Assembly (NCBI RefSeq): GCF_020715685.1
Contig: NZ_CP085840.1
Span: 3,596,001-3,660,000, forward strand
Length of the DNA: 64,000 nt
DNA from: Dermatobacter hominis
GTDB taxonomy: Bacteria > Actinomycetota > Acidimicrobiia > Acidimicrobiales > Microtrichaceae
Reading direction: 5' to 3'
Shown here: piece after piece, positions 7,786 to 15,647 of the stretch
Layout: the number at the start of each line of letters is the position of its first letter
Position numbering within the stretch: the stretch's first letter is position 1
Notes under the pieces: model-generated
The model's input: only the letters and a program-made list of their open reading frames with translations
Told to the model about the DNA's origin: nothing
The model's database searches: none
Translations under genes and position numbers: made by a program

Positions 7786-8967
7786 TCAGCTCGTCGGTTG
7801 CAGGAAGGCGTCGCTGTAGTCGGCGAAGCGCTTCCGGATGCCCTCGGGCGAGAGGCCGAAGTCCGCCGGCTGGTAGCGGTGCACGGGCAGCGCCTCGCGG
7901 CGGCGGTCGTGGTCGAGCCAGGCCCCGAGCGCCTCCCGTGACGCGTCGGTCGCCGGCAGGTCGACCGCTGCGAGGATGCGCTCGACGGTCGCGGGTGGAT
8001 CGGCGACCGCATCGGAGAAGCGGACGTCGGTGATGCGCTCGGCAGGGATCCGGGCCCGGGCCGCGAGCGCACGGTCGCAGGACCAGCCCATCCGCTCGAG
8101 CCACTGCCGGCCGACCTCGTCAGGGTCGACGTCGTCGCAGTGCATGCGCCACAGCGTCGCGTTGAGCGACGCTCCGGAGGTGATCACGTCCACCGGGTCC
8201 CGGTGGGAGTGGACGATGTGGGCGTCGGGGAACTCGGCCAGGAGGACGTCGAGGTAGCCGAGGTGCGAGGGCGTCTTGAGCACGAACGGCCGCAGCGGTT
8301 CGCCCCGTCGGCGCTTCTGCCACTGCAGCAGCTGGAGCATCAGCCGCAGCCACCGGTACGCCGGCGCGAAGTCCTGCTCGTCCACCCACGACCGGTAGGC
8401 CGGGACGTCGCACGAGGCCTCGGGGATGTGCGAGAGGAACGCGTCACCGAGGAACACGATCTCCTCCTCGGCCTCGTGCACGTAGGTGGGGTGGATCGCG
8501 AACAGCTCCGGCGCGAAGGTCCGCACCTGCTCCTCGCGGTCCTCGGCGTCGGCCACGCGGGGATCGGGCGCCGTCGGGTCCCAACCCGGACGCGGTGCCG
8601 GCTCCCCGACCTCCCATCCGTAGGCGCAGGTCAGTCGCGGGTCGCTCGCCAGCGCACGCTGGAGCAGCGTCGTGCCGGACCGCATCATGCCGACCACGAC
8701 GATCGGTGCGCGGATCGGCTCCTCGAGGATCTCGGGGTGCTCGTGCCACCACCGCTCGGCGCGGGCCCGCTGCGAGAGGCTCTTGAGGAGCGTCCCTCGC
8801 CAGATCATCCGACCCATGTCGTTCAGCGACGCCGACCGCAGCGAGTCGAGCAGGGCTCGCAACGGGTCCAGGAACGGCTCCTCGCCCAGGTCGTCCGACC
8901 CGGCGATCCGCCGCGCCGAGGCGAGCAGCCGGTCCTCGTCGAACACGTCCCCCGGGTCCGATGCCAC
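7786..8967 (-). CDS. PAPS-dependent sulfotransferase
   Basis: A 393-residue sulfotransferase-family protein. IVVVGMMRSGTTLLQRA is the 5-prime phosphosulfate loop, and IVHSHRDPVDVITSGASL is the 3-prime phosphate-binding region with the conserved Arg and Ser. A helical N-terminus of about 85 residues and a long C-terminal helix are usual for the large actinobacterial sulfotransferases. It probably sulfates a lipid or secondary metabolite. The start is GTG at 8965-8967. It leads the minus-strand operon with DUF1214 and two SDR genes, and it diverges from a SnoaL gene across only 24 bases. Confidence 0.85.
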   Translation of the reverse strand: MASDPGDVFDEDRLLASARRIAGSDDLGEEPFLDPLRALLDSLRSASLNDMGRMIWRGTLLKSLSQRARAERWWHEHPEILEEPIRAPIVVVGMMRSGTTLLQRALASDPRLTCAYGWEVGEPAPRPGWDPTAPDPRVADAEDREEQVRTFAPELFAIHPTYVHEAEEEIVFLGDAFLSHIPEASCDVPAYRSWVDEQDFAPAYRWLRLMLQLLQWQKRRRGEPLRPFVLKTPSHLGYLDVLLAEFPDAHIVHSHRDPVDVITSGASLNATLWRMHCDDVDPDEVGRQWLERMGWSCDRALAARARIPAERITDVRFSDAVADPPATVERILAAVDLPATDASREALGAWLDHDRRREALPVHRYQPADFGLSPEGIRKRFADYSDAFLQPTS

Positions 8968-8991
8968 GGCGCATCACTACCATCCCGCCGC

Positions 8992-9447
8992 ATGGCCGTG
9001 CCCGACCTCCAGCCCGCCGACGCCCGCGCGATCGAGAACCTGGTCTACGCGTACGCCGAGCGGATCGACGCCGGCGACCTGCCCGGCGTCGCCGAGCTGT
9101 TCCGCCACGGGCGGCTGATCCCCGCCCCGGGCGCCTCGTTGGAGGGCTCGGAGCAGGTGCTCGCGCTGTACGAGGGGTCGACCCGCCTCTACGAGGACGG
9201 CACACCACGGACGAAGCACGTCACCACCAACGTCGCGGTCGAGCTGGACGCGTCGGGCACGCCGTCCGCCCGGTCCTACTTCACCGTGCTCCAGCAGACC
9301 GAGGTCCTGCCGCTGCAGGCGATCATCGCGGGCCGCTACCACGACACGTTCCACCGCGTCGACGGCGACTGGTGCTTCCGCACCCGGGAGATGTTCGTCG
9401 ACCTGACCGGCGACCTCAGCCAGCACCTGCTGTTCGACCTCCGCTGA
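8992..9447 (+). CDS. SnoaL-like (NTF2-fold) protein
   Basis: A 151-residue protein of the NTF2 cone fold: an N-terminal helix (AIENLVYAYAERIDAGDLPG), ELF followed by a long sheet, and the terminal DGDWCFRTREMFVDLTGD strands. Members act as small hydrolases, isomerases or ring hydroxylase subunits; this one has no decisive catalytic signature. TACCAT at 8978-8983 is 8 bases upstream of ATG, so the mRNA may be leaderless. A strong hairpin follows the gene. Confidence 0.78.
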   Translation: MAVPDLQPADARAIENLVYAYAERIDAGDLPGVAELFRHGRLIPAPGASLEGSEQVLALYEGSTRLYEDGTPRTKHVTTNVAVELDASGTPSARSYFTVLQQTEVLPLQAIIAGRYHDTFHRVDGDWCFRTREMFVDLTGDLSQHLLFDLR

Positions 9448-9467
9448 CGCCACGAGCGGCGCGCCGC

Positions 9468-9492
9468 GCGCGCGGCCGGGCCGGCCGCGCGC
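9468..9492 (+). terminator. GC-rich hairpin after the SnoaL gene
   Basis: GCGCGCGGCCGG and CCGGCCGCGCGC form a perfect 12-base inverted repeat round a single G, about 20 bases after the stop codon. There is no U-tract, as is common in high-GC actinomycetes. Confidence 0.55.
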
Positions 9493-9559
9493 CGCCTCCG
9501 GTGATCGCGCGACGGCGGGGCACTACCGTCGTGGCGCGAAGTCCGGGAAGGGGGTCCGC

Positions 9560-10990
9560 ATGGCTGATGTCGAGGTCGACTACCTGGTCGTCGGCGCCGG
9601 CGCGTCGGGCATGGCGTTCGTCGACGCGCTGGTCGCCGAGCGCGACGACTGCGACGTGCTGCTCGTCGACCGCCGCCACCGGCCCGGCGGCCACTGGCTC
9701 GACGCCTACCCGTTCGTCCGGCTCCACCAGCCCTCGGCGACCTACGGCGTCACCTCGCGACGGCTCGGCGAGGATCGCATCGACCGATCCGGACCCAACG
9801 CCGGCTTCTACGAGCGAGCGACGGCCGCCGAGATCGTCGGCTACTACGACGCCGTCCTCGAGCAGGTGCTGCTGCCGACGGGGCGCGTGCGGTTCGCCGG
9901 CCTGGTGGAGCACACCGCCGGTGCCGACGGGACGCACACGCTGCGGTCGCTGGTGACCGGTGACGAGCGGACCGTGCACGTGCGGCGCCGGCTCGTCGAC
10001 GCCACCTACACCGAGTCGTCCATCCCGAAGACGCACACGCCCGGCTTCGCCATCGACGCCGGCGCGACGGTCGTGCCGCCCAACGACCTCGTCCTGCCCG
10101 GGGTCCCGCCGTCGGGCTACACCGTCATCGGTGGCGGGAAGACGGCGATGGACACCTGCGGGTGGCTGCTCGACATGGGGGTCGACCCCGACCGGATCCG
10201 ATGGGTGCGATCCCGTGACGGCTGGTACTTCAACCGCGCCTACACCCAACCGGGCGAGCTGGTGGGATCGTTCATGCAGCTCCAGGCCCGGTGGATCGCC
10301 GCGGCCGCCGAGGCCGAGGACGCCCGGGACTTCGCGCACCGGCTCGAGGCGTCGGAGGTGTTCCTCCGCATCGATCCCGCCGTGGAGCCGACCGCCTTCC
10401 GGGGTGCGACCACGAGCGTGGCCGAGGTCGCGGCGCTGCGCTCGATCGACGACGTCGTGCGTCGGGGCCGAGTCCGGCAGGTCGCGGCGGATCGGATCAC
10501 GTTCGACGACGGCGAGCTCCCCACGCCTCCCGGGCACGTCTACGTCGACTGCACCGCCGCAGGGGTGCGGCCCACCACGCCACGGCCGCTCTTCGCCCCC
10601 GGGCACCTCACGCTCGAGTACGTGACGCTCGGCTTCGTGCCGTGGGGAGCGGCGACGGTCGGCGCCGTCGAGGCGCTGGTCGACGGCGACGACGACCTGA
10701 AGAACCAGCTGTGCCCACCCGTCGTGTTCACGGGTCACGTCGATGACCTGCTGGCCTTCGCCGACGCCGGCATGCGTGGCCTCGGCGCCCGATCCACGGT
10801 CCCCGCGCTCGCGGCGTGGACCGAGGCGTGCCGGCTCAACCCGGCCCGGGGCGCCTCGGCGCACCTCGACGACCCCGCGGTCGCGGACGCGTTCGAGGTG
10901 ATGGCGGCGAGCCTCTTCCCCGCGCTCGAGAACCTCGAGCGGCTCCTGGCGGCGACCGGGTCGGACCAGGCGCCCGCGCCGCTGTCCTGA
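9560..10990 (+). CDS. FAD/NAD(P)-dependent oxidoreductase
   Basis: A 476-residue flavoprotein. The FAD Rossmann motif is DYLVVGAGASGMAFVDAL near the N-terminus, followed by the second glycine run HRPGGHWLDAYPF and the aromatic substrate-side YGVTS. A second dinucleotide motif, YTVIGGGKTAMDTCGWLL, lies near residue 190. The general shape is that of flavin monooxygenase-like proteins, but the Baeyer-Villiger fingerprint is not evident, so the reaction is open. Its promoter is probably TACCGT at 9524-9529, and a strong GGGAAGGGGG ribosome site precedes the ATG. It stands alone, followed by the first of the shared-box promoters. Confidence 0.8.
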   Translation: MADVEVDYLVVGAGASGMAFVDALVAERDDCDVLLVDRRHRPGGHWLDAYPFVRLHQPSATYGVTSRRLGEDRIDRSGPNAGFYERATAAEIVGYYDAVLEQVLLPTGRVRFAGLVEHTAGADGTHTLRSLVTGDERTVHVRRRLVDATYTESSIPKTHTPGFAIDAGATVVPPNDLVLPGVPPSGYTVIGGGKTAMDTCGWLLDMGVDPDRIRWVRSRDGWYFNRAYTQPGELVGSFMQLQARWIAAAAEAEDARDFAHRLEASEVFLRIDPAVEPTAFRGATTSVAEVAALRSIDDVVRRGRVRQVAADRITFDDGELPTPPGHVYVDCTAAGVRPTTPRPLFAPGHLTLEYVTLGFVPWGAATVGAVEALVDGDDDLKNQLCPPVVFTGHVDDLLAFADAGMRGLGARSTVPALAAWTEACRLNPARGASAHLDDPAVADAFEVMAASLFPALENLERLLAATGSDQAPAPLS

Positions 10991-11012
10991 CGTCGGACCG
11001 CGTGCCGCACGA

Positions 11013-11057
11013 TGGCACGATCCGGGGAGGTGTCCCCGCGCCCTCGCTCCGTACCGT
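11013..11057 (+). promoter_or_regulatory. Shared activator-type box and -10, copy a
   Basis: TGGCACGATCCGGGGA begins at 11013, and a TACCGT hexamer lies at 11052-11057, 39 bases from box start to hexamer start. The ATG of the DcrB-like gene follows after 31 bases. This is the reference copy of the motif found in seven places between 11.0 and 27.2 kb. Confidence 0.75.
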
Positions 11058-11088
11058 CGCACGCGGTCGTCGATCGGATCGGAGCGCC

Positions 11089-11583
11089 ATGTCGGAGCAG
11101 CGGTACCAGGGCACGATCGGCGTCACCGTCCCCGCAGGGTGGTTCGTGAAGGAGTCGATCACCCTGCTCGCCCCCTCCGGGCAGGCGAACGTCATCGTCT
11201 CGTCCGAACCGCTCGATCCGACGATCACGACGGCGCAGTACGCCGCCACCCAGGGCGAGCTGCTGCGCCGCGAGTTCCCCGGCTACGTGGAGCACCGCGT
11301 CGACGAGACGGGGGTCTTCGGGATGGACGGGTACCTGCGGCAGTTCGAGTGGACGCCCCCGGACGGCGTACGGGTGGCGCAGGTGCAGGCGTACGCCACG
11401 AGGGAGGGTCGCGGGTACACGGCGACGGGGACCGCACCGGCCACCGTGGCCGGGGAGCACATCCGGACGTTCCTCGACGTCCTGCGCTCGGTCGAGGTCG
11501 ACGGTCCCACGAGGCCGTCCGGTGCGGGTTCCGGGGCGGGACCGCGCCGAGGCCCGCAGCGGTCGGTCACGTGGACCGGGTGA
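11089..11583 (+). CDS. DcrB/DUF1795-like protein
   Basis: A 164-residue protein without a signal peptide. The beginning YQGTIGVTVPAGWFVKESIT, the middle HRVDETGVFGMDGYLRQFEW and the strand-turn-strand end LDVLRSVEVDG resemble the DUF1795/DcrB fold, a beta-sheet domain that in other bacteria is tied to envelope or secretion functions. The last 30 residues are Gly/Arg-rich and disordered. The ATG at 11089 is chosen because a shared-box promoter sits directly upstream and the longer open frame is shadow. It belongs to the co-regulated set by its promoter; its biochemical job is unknown. Confidence 0.68.
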   Translation: MSEQRYQGTIGVTVPAGWFVKESITLLAPSGQANVIVSSEPLDPTITTAQYAATQGELLRREFPGYVEHRVDETGVFGMDGYLRQFEWTPPDGVRVAQVQAYATREGRGYTATGTAPATVAGEHIRTFLDVLRSVEVDGPTRPSGAGSGAGPRRGPQRSVTWTG

Positions 11584-11613
11584 TCGAACGCGCCATCGGA
11601 GCCTGGCGGTGTG

Positions 11614-11625
11614 CGGGCCGGCCCG
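11614..11625. terminator. Perfect palindrome between convergent genes
   Basis: CGGGCCGGCCCG is a perfect 12-base palindrome in the 60-base gap between the convergent DcrB-like and PH-like genes. The surrounding GTGTGCGGGCCGGCCCGT resembles part of the repeat at 2655-2672, but the outer arms are absent. Confidence 0.35.
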
Positions 11626-11643
11626 TCAGGGGCTGCCCTGCCG

Positions 11644-12114
11644 TCACGCAGGGCTGGACTGCGCAGCGGCGAGCAGACGCCCGACGATGGCCTGCACGTC
11701 CTCCTGCCGATGGCGCTCCGTCGCGAACACCGGGGCCTCGACGGGCTTCCCGCCGTCGGACGCGGTGACGTACATCCGGTAGGACGACGCGATCGGCGTG
11801 CCGCCGGGGAAGAACACGTAGCTGATCGGCTGCAGGTGCACGGCGGTCACGTCCTCGACGCGGAACGAACGCCGGCGGAAGGGTCCGGACACGACGAGCG
11901 TCCCCGGCTCGGCCGACGCCTTCGTCATGAGCAGCGCGAAGGCGGCGCCGGCGAGGACGAGCACGGTGAGGCCCACGCCAAGGGCCGGCGACACGCCGAA
12001 GCCGATGGCCGGGACGAGGACGGCGGCGAACAGCAGGAGCTTGCCGTCGTTCGAGTTGAACACCCGTCGGAGGTAGAGGCCGATGGTCGGTCGGACCACG
12101 ACGTGCTGCGACAT
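11644..12114 (-). CDS. Two-helix membrane protein with PH-like domain
   Basis: A 156-residue protein. After a short cytoplasmic start come two adjacent membrane helices (about residues 25-42 and 45-63), then a soluble beta-rich domain with LVVSGPFRRRSFRVEDVTAV and SYRMYVTASDGG, the pattern of bacterial PH-like domains (DUF304-type). Such proteins bind membranes or scaffold membrane complexes. It faces the peptidase-dynamin operon across a divergent region in which both directions have their own shared box, so it is almost certainly co-expressed with that operon. Function unknown. Confidence 0.72.
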   Translation of the reverse strand: MSQHVVVRPTIGLYLRRVFNSNDGKLLLFAAVLVPAIGFGVSPALGVGLTVLVLAGAAFALLMTKASAEPGTLVVSGPFRRRSFRVEDVTAVHLQPISYVFFPGGTPIASSYRMYVTASDGGKPVEAPVFATERHRQEDVQAIVGRLLAAAQSSPA

Positions 12115-12145
12115 CGCCAGCTCCCTTCTTCACGGCGATCGGTCG

Positions 12146-12191
12146 ACGGTACGCATGAGCCCGCTCCCCGTCGCATCCCCGATCCGTGCCA
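12146..12191 (-). promoter_or_regulatory. Shared box and -10, copy g (minus strand)
   Basis: Read on the minus strand, TGGCACGGATCGGGGA starts at 12191 and TACCGT lies at 12151-12146, 40 bases from box start to hexamer start. It drives the PH-like membrane gene, whose ATG is 31 bases further on. Copy b is divergent, 29 bases away. Confidence 0.75.
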
Positions 12192-12220
12192 TCCGGGCGG
12201 CAGTGACGGGCGCACCGACA

Positions 12221-12265
12221 TGGCACGATCCGAGGATTCCAGGTGGTCATGGCCGCTCGTACGGT
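12221..12265 (+). promoter_or_regulatory. Shared box and -10, copy b
   Basis: TGGCACGATCCGAGGA begins at 12221, and TACGGT lies at 12260-12265, spacing 39. It precedes the five-gene peptidase-dynamin operon, whose ATG is 39 bases downstream of the hexamer. Confidence 0.75.
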
Positions 12266-12304
12266 GCAGGACGCAGCACTCGTCCGACCGGAAGGGGACC
12301 ACAG

Positions 12305-13585
12305 ATGTCGTTCGAGGACCAGATCGCAGACCTGGACGCCGTGGGCGTCGTGGACACGGATGGCGACGGTGTCGCCGACACGGTGATCGCCGACCTGGAC
12401 GCCGACGGCGTGGCCGACGCGGCGGTCCACATCGACGCCGCGACCGGCGGGTACTCGATGCAGGAGGTGGCGGCCGACGGCTCGTCGGTGACCCTCGTCC
12501 ACGACGCCGACGGCTCGATCGTCGAGGCGGCGTTCGTCGACCCCACCGGCGCGGTGGTCGAGATGAGCGGCGACGGCCTCGCCGACTTCCTCGACGGGTT
12601 CGGTGTCGGGGTGCAGGAGGACGCCCCCGTGGACGCACCCGTCGACGACGGCTCCGCCGGGACCGACGACGCGGTCGACGACGACGTGATCTCGCAGGTG
12701 CCGATCCAGACCGACCCCGACCTGTACACGACCACCGACGAGGTCACGTCCACCGACGCGTACCTCGAGTGGGAGGCCGGCTCCGGCGGATCGGACGACG
12801 TCGTGGGCGACGTGTCCGACGCCGACTTCTGGTTCCAGCAGTCGACCGGCTACACGTGCGCCCCGTCGGCGGCCACGCAGATCATCGAGGACTTCACCGG
12901 CGCCGCGCTCCCCAACGAGGTCGATGTCTCGGTGTACGCCGCCGAGCTCGGGTTGCTCAGCGACGACGGCATGACGATCGACGGGCTGGCGCAGGTGCTC
13001 ACCGACCTGGGCGTGCCCTCCGAGACGCTGCACGACCAGACCTGGGACGATCTCGCCGGCTACCTCGACGAGGGCCGGTCCGTCGTGATGGCGGTCGATT
13101 CGGGCGACTACTGGCCCGGCTACGCGGACGAGACCGACGGGGTCGACCACGCCGTGCGGATCGTGGCGATCGACACCGAGCGGTGCGTGGCCGTCCTGTC
13201 CGACTCGGGCCATCCCGACGGCCACCAGCTCGAGGTGCCGCTCGACGCCCTCGACGAGGCCTGGAGCTCCCCGAGCGTCGACGAGTCCGGCGAGACGGTG
13301 TCCGACCGGACCCTCGTCGTGTCGGACCAGCCGGACCCGACGGTCGACGGCGACGTCGCCGACCCGTACGGGGAGCCGATGGACCAGGAGGTCCCCGATG
13401 TGGCGCAGGTCGGCGCCGGGTCGACGGCCGACGCGGGCGTCGACCCGTTCGCCGCCTCGGCGGACGCCGATGACGACGGCGGGAGCCCCTTCGGCGACGC
13501 GTTCTCCAACCCGCTCGGCTGGGTGATCGTGCCGGTGGTCCTGGCGGCGTCCAGGATCTTCTCGGCGGTCGCCTCGAAGCGGTGA
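12305..13585 (+). CDS. Tail-anchored C39-like cysteine peptidase with Asp-rich repeats
   Basis: A 426-residue protein with three parts. Residues 15-45 hold calcium-loop-like repeats (DTDGDGVADT, DLDADGVADA). Residues 175-330 hold a papain-like C39-type domain: QSTGYTCAPSAATQI with Cys185, GVDHAVRIVAID with His282, and LSDSG with Asp300 as the probable third residue. The last 25 residues contain one hydrophobic helix (LGWVIVPVVLAASRIF) followed by Lys-Arg, a tail anchor. No signal peptide is seen, so the catalytic part is probably cytoplasmic. It is first in an operon with two dynamins, a GrpE-like protein and an acidic protein, and overlaps the IniC-like gene by GTGA. Peptidase activity is inferred from the motif only. 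Confidence 0.75.
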   Translation: MSFEDQIADLDAVGVVDTDGDGVADTVIADLDADGVADAAVHIDAATGGYSMQEVAADGSSVTLVHDADGSIVEAAFVDPTGAVVEMSGDGLADFLDGFGVGVQEDAPVDAPVDDGSAGTDDAVDDDVISQVPIQTDPDLYTTTDEVTSTDAYLEWEAGSGGSDDVVGDVSDADFWFQQSTGYTCAPSAATQIIEDFTGAALPNEVDVSVYAAELGLLSDDGMTIDGLAQVLTDLGVPSETLHDQTWDDLAGYLDEGRSVVMAVDSGDYWPGYADETDGVDHAVRIVAIDTERCVAVLSDSGHPDGHQLEVPLDALDEAWSSPSVDESGETVSDRTLVVSDQPDPTVDGDVADPYGEPMDQEVPDVAQVGAGSTADAGVDPFAASADADDDGGSPFGDAFSNPLGWVIVPVVLAASRIFSAVASKR

Positions 13586-14970
13586 CGACCTCGGCGTCCT
13601 CCGTGGTGGCCGAGGGCCTGGCGTCCGTGCGCCCGGCCCTCGCTCCCGCGTCCGTCGAGCGGCTCGACCAGGTGTGCGCCCGCGCCGCCGAACCGCCGAC
13701 CGTCGCGGTCGCCGGCCGGGTGTCGGCCGGCAAGTCGACCCTGGTCAACGCCGTCGTCGGCCGGCGGGTCGCACCGACCGACGCCGGCGAGTGCACCGAG
13801 ATCGTGGCCCGTTTCCGGTTCGGACGGGCCGAGCACGTGGTCGTCCACGGTCGGGACGGGACGACCTCGGTGCGACGGCTCGACGACGACGGCCGCATCC
13901 CTGCGACGCTCGGCATGCCCGTGGCCGAGGTCGACCACATCGAGGTGCACCTCGCCAACCGGCGGCTGCGCGCGGTCGAGATCGTCGACACGCCGGGGGT
14001 CTCTTCGGCGTCCGGGGCGGGCGACCGCACCGAGCGGTACCTCGGCATCGATGACGTCAGCACGGCGGCGGTCGGGCGCGCCGATGCCGTCCTGTACCTG
14101 CTGACCCACACCGGTCGGACCGACGAGGCGACCGATCTCGCCTCGTTCGGCTCCGCCTCCGGGGGTCGCTCCGACGGCGCGATCGGGGTCCTGGGCAAGG
14201 CCGACCTCGTCGCCGGCGGCGATCGGGCGGCAGCGGAGGACCTGGCCGGCCGCCTGGCCGACCGCCTGCAGGGCTCCGTCCGCACCGTCCTGCCGTTGTG
14301 GACGCTCGTGGCCGAGGCGGTCTCGTGCGGCCGCCTCTCCGAGGACGACGCCCGCGCGGTCGTGGCCATCTCGGCGGTCGACACCACCACCCGTGAGCTG
14401 CTGCTCGCCGATGCGTCCCTGTTCGTGGACCTCGACGCCCCCGTCGACCGGGCGGCTCGCCAGCGCCTGCAGGACGTGCTCGGCCACACCGGCGCCGCTC
14501 GAGCGGTCGGGTTCGCGGCCGACGGCGCCCGTGGCGCGGCCCAGCTCGCGGACGCGTTGGACGCGATGTCCGGCCGAGCCGAGCTCGACCGGGCGCTTGT
14601 CGAGCTCACGGAGCGCGCCGACGTCCTGCGAGCCGCCCGCATGCTCGCGAGCGCCGACGCGATCGCGTACGGCGAGCCCGACGCCGCACCGCTCCGCGAC
14701 GTGGTCGAGCAGCTCCGCGTCCGGCCGGAGCTCCACGTGCTCGACGAGACCACGGCGCTCGACGACCTCAGGTCGGGTCGGGCCCGCCTCCAGCCGGAGG
14801 TCGTCGACCGCGCCGTCGCCACGTTGGTCGAGCCGGCATCGGTGCCCGACATCGACGCGGCCATCGACCAGTGGCGGGAGGTCGAGGTGCTCTGCGGCGA
14901 TCCGGTGGGGGAGCGGGTGGCCCGGACGGTCGGACGGACGCTGATGCTCCGGCGCCGAGGGGTGCGGTGA
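13582..14970 (+). CDS. Dynamin-like GTPase, IniC-like
   Basis: A 462-residue dynamin-superfamily GTPase resembling mycobacterial IniC. G1 is GRVSAGKSTLVN (Lys51), the switch region has the family-typical APTDAGECTE, G3 is IVDTPGV, and G4 is VLGKADLV (GKAD replaces the usual TKAD). The C-terminal half is alpha-helical with no clear membrane helix, as in IniC. It starts at GTG 13582, overlapping the peptidase stop as GTGA, and its own stop overlaps the GrpE-like start. Bacterial dynamins of this type remodel or protect the inner membrane and usually work in pairs, here with the IniA-like gene downstream. Confidence 0.85.
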   Translation: MTTSASSVVAEGLASVRPALAPASVERLDQVCARAAEPPTVAVAGRVSAGKSTLVNAVVGRRVAPTDAGECTEIVARFRFGRAEHVVVHGRDGTTSVRRLDDDGRIPATLGMPVAEVDHIEVHLANRRLRAVEIVDTPGVSSASGAGDRTERYLGIDDVSTAAVGRADAVLYLLTHTGRTDEATDLASFGSASGGRSDGAIGVLGKADLVAGGDRAAAEDLAGRLADRLQGSVRTVLPLWTLVAEAVSCGRLSEDDARAVVAISAVDTTTRELLLADASLFVDLDAPVDRAARQRLQDVLGHTGAARAVGFAADGARGAAQLADALDAMSGRAELDRALVELTERADVLRAARMLASADAIAYGEPDAAPLRDVVEQLRVRPELHVLDETTALDDLRSGRARLQPEVVDRAVATLVEPASVPDIDAAIDQWREVEVLCGDPVGERVARTVGRTLMLRRRGVR

Positions 14971-15647
14971 TCGACGTGCGAGCTCCGTCCCTCGAACCCA
15001 CGCCGCCCACACCGGTGGTGCCGGCCGGTGAGCCCGGTCCGAGCGCGCAACCGCAGCGGCCGGCCACGACCGAGCCGGGGGCCGAGCGGACGCCGACGAC
15101 GACCGTGCCGGAGGTGCCCGCCACCGGGACCGACGATCGGGCGGTCGATGCGTCCGACGGCGTCGCCGTCCCGGTCGTGGGGGTCGGACTGCTCCTCGCA
15201 CTCCTCGTCGGCCTCGCCGTCGGCTACGTCGTCCGCCTGCTCACCGCAGGCCCGGCGCCGTCGGGCACCCCGGACCACGCCGGGTCGTCGCCGGCGGCAG
15301 CGGACGCGGCGGTCGCCGATGCCCGGCGCCGGACCGCGGTGCTGGCCGACGCCCTCGCCGACGTCCGGGACCGGACCGACAACCGCGCGATCTCCGACCG
15401 GATCGGTGCGGCGCTCGACGCGGCCGGGTGGACGGCGGTCGACCCGACCGGCGGACCGTTCGATCCTGAGGTGCACCGGGCCGTCGATCGGGAGCTGACC
15501 GCGGACCCGGGTCGTCATGGCACGGTGGCGGCCACCGAACGGCTCGGCTACGCCGACGAGCTCGGCGGCACGGTTCGCCTCCCCGAGGTCATCGTCTTCC
15601 ACCACGAACCGACCGGTCCCACCGGTCCGACGAGGAGCGGCGGGTGA
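14967..15647 (+). CDS. Membrane-anchored GrpE-like nucleotide exchange factor
   Basis: A 226-residue protein. Residues 1-65 are Pro/Thr-rich and disordered, 67-92 form one membrane helix, 110-145 a charged helix, and 145-212 match the GrpE beta-head: DAAGWTAVDPTGGPFDPEVH is the equivalent of the PFDPNLHEAV signature, followed by GTVAATERLGY and the closing VRLPEVIVF. The long GrpE dimerisation helix is shortened. GrpE releases ADP from Hsp70 proteins, so the natural partner is the membrane-spanning Hsp70-like gene at 22644-25166. The start is GTG overlapping the IniC-like stop; the end overlaps the IniA-like start. Confidence 0.78.
   Translation: MIDVRAPSLEPTPPTPVVPAGEPGPSAQPQRPATTEPGAERTPTTTVPEVPATGTDDRAVDASDGVAVPVVGVGLLLALLVGLAVGYVVRLLTAGPAPSGTPDHAGSSPAAADAAVADARRRTAVLADALADVRDRTDNRAISDRIGAALDAAGWTAVDPTGGPFDPEVHRAVDRELTADPGRHGTVAATERLGYADELGGTVRLPEVIVFHHEPTGPTGPTRSGG

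Noticed and set aside
11609-11626. GTGTGCGGGCCGGCCCGT as another copy of the palindromic unit around the nuclease-like gene
   Set aside because: Only the inner half matches and the CGCACACG outer arm is absent; it may just be a terminator palindrome.
11567-13225. Long minus-strand open frame opposite the peptidase gene, rich in Gly, Arg, Val and His
   Set aside because: It is the antisense shadow of real genes on both strands; its composition is that of frame noise in GC-rich DNA, and it has no recognisable domain.
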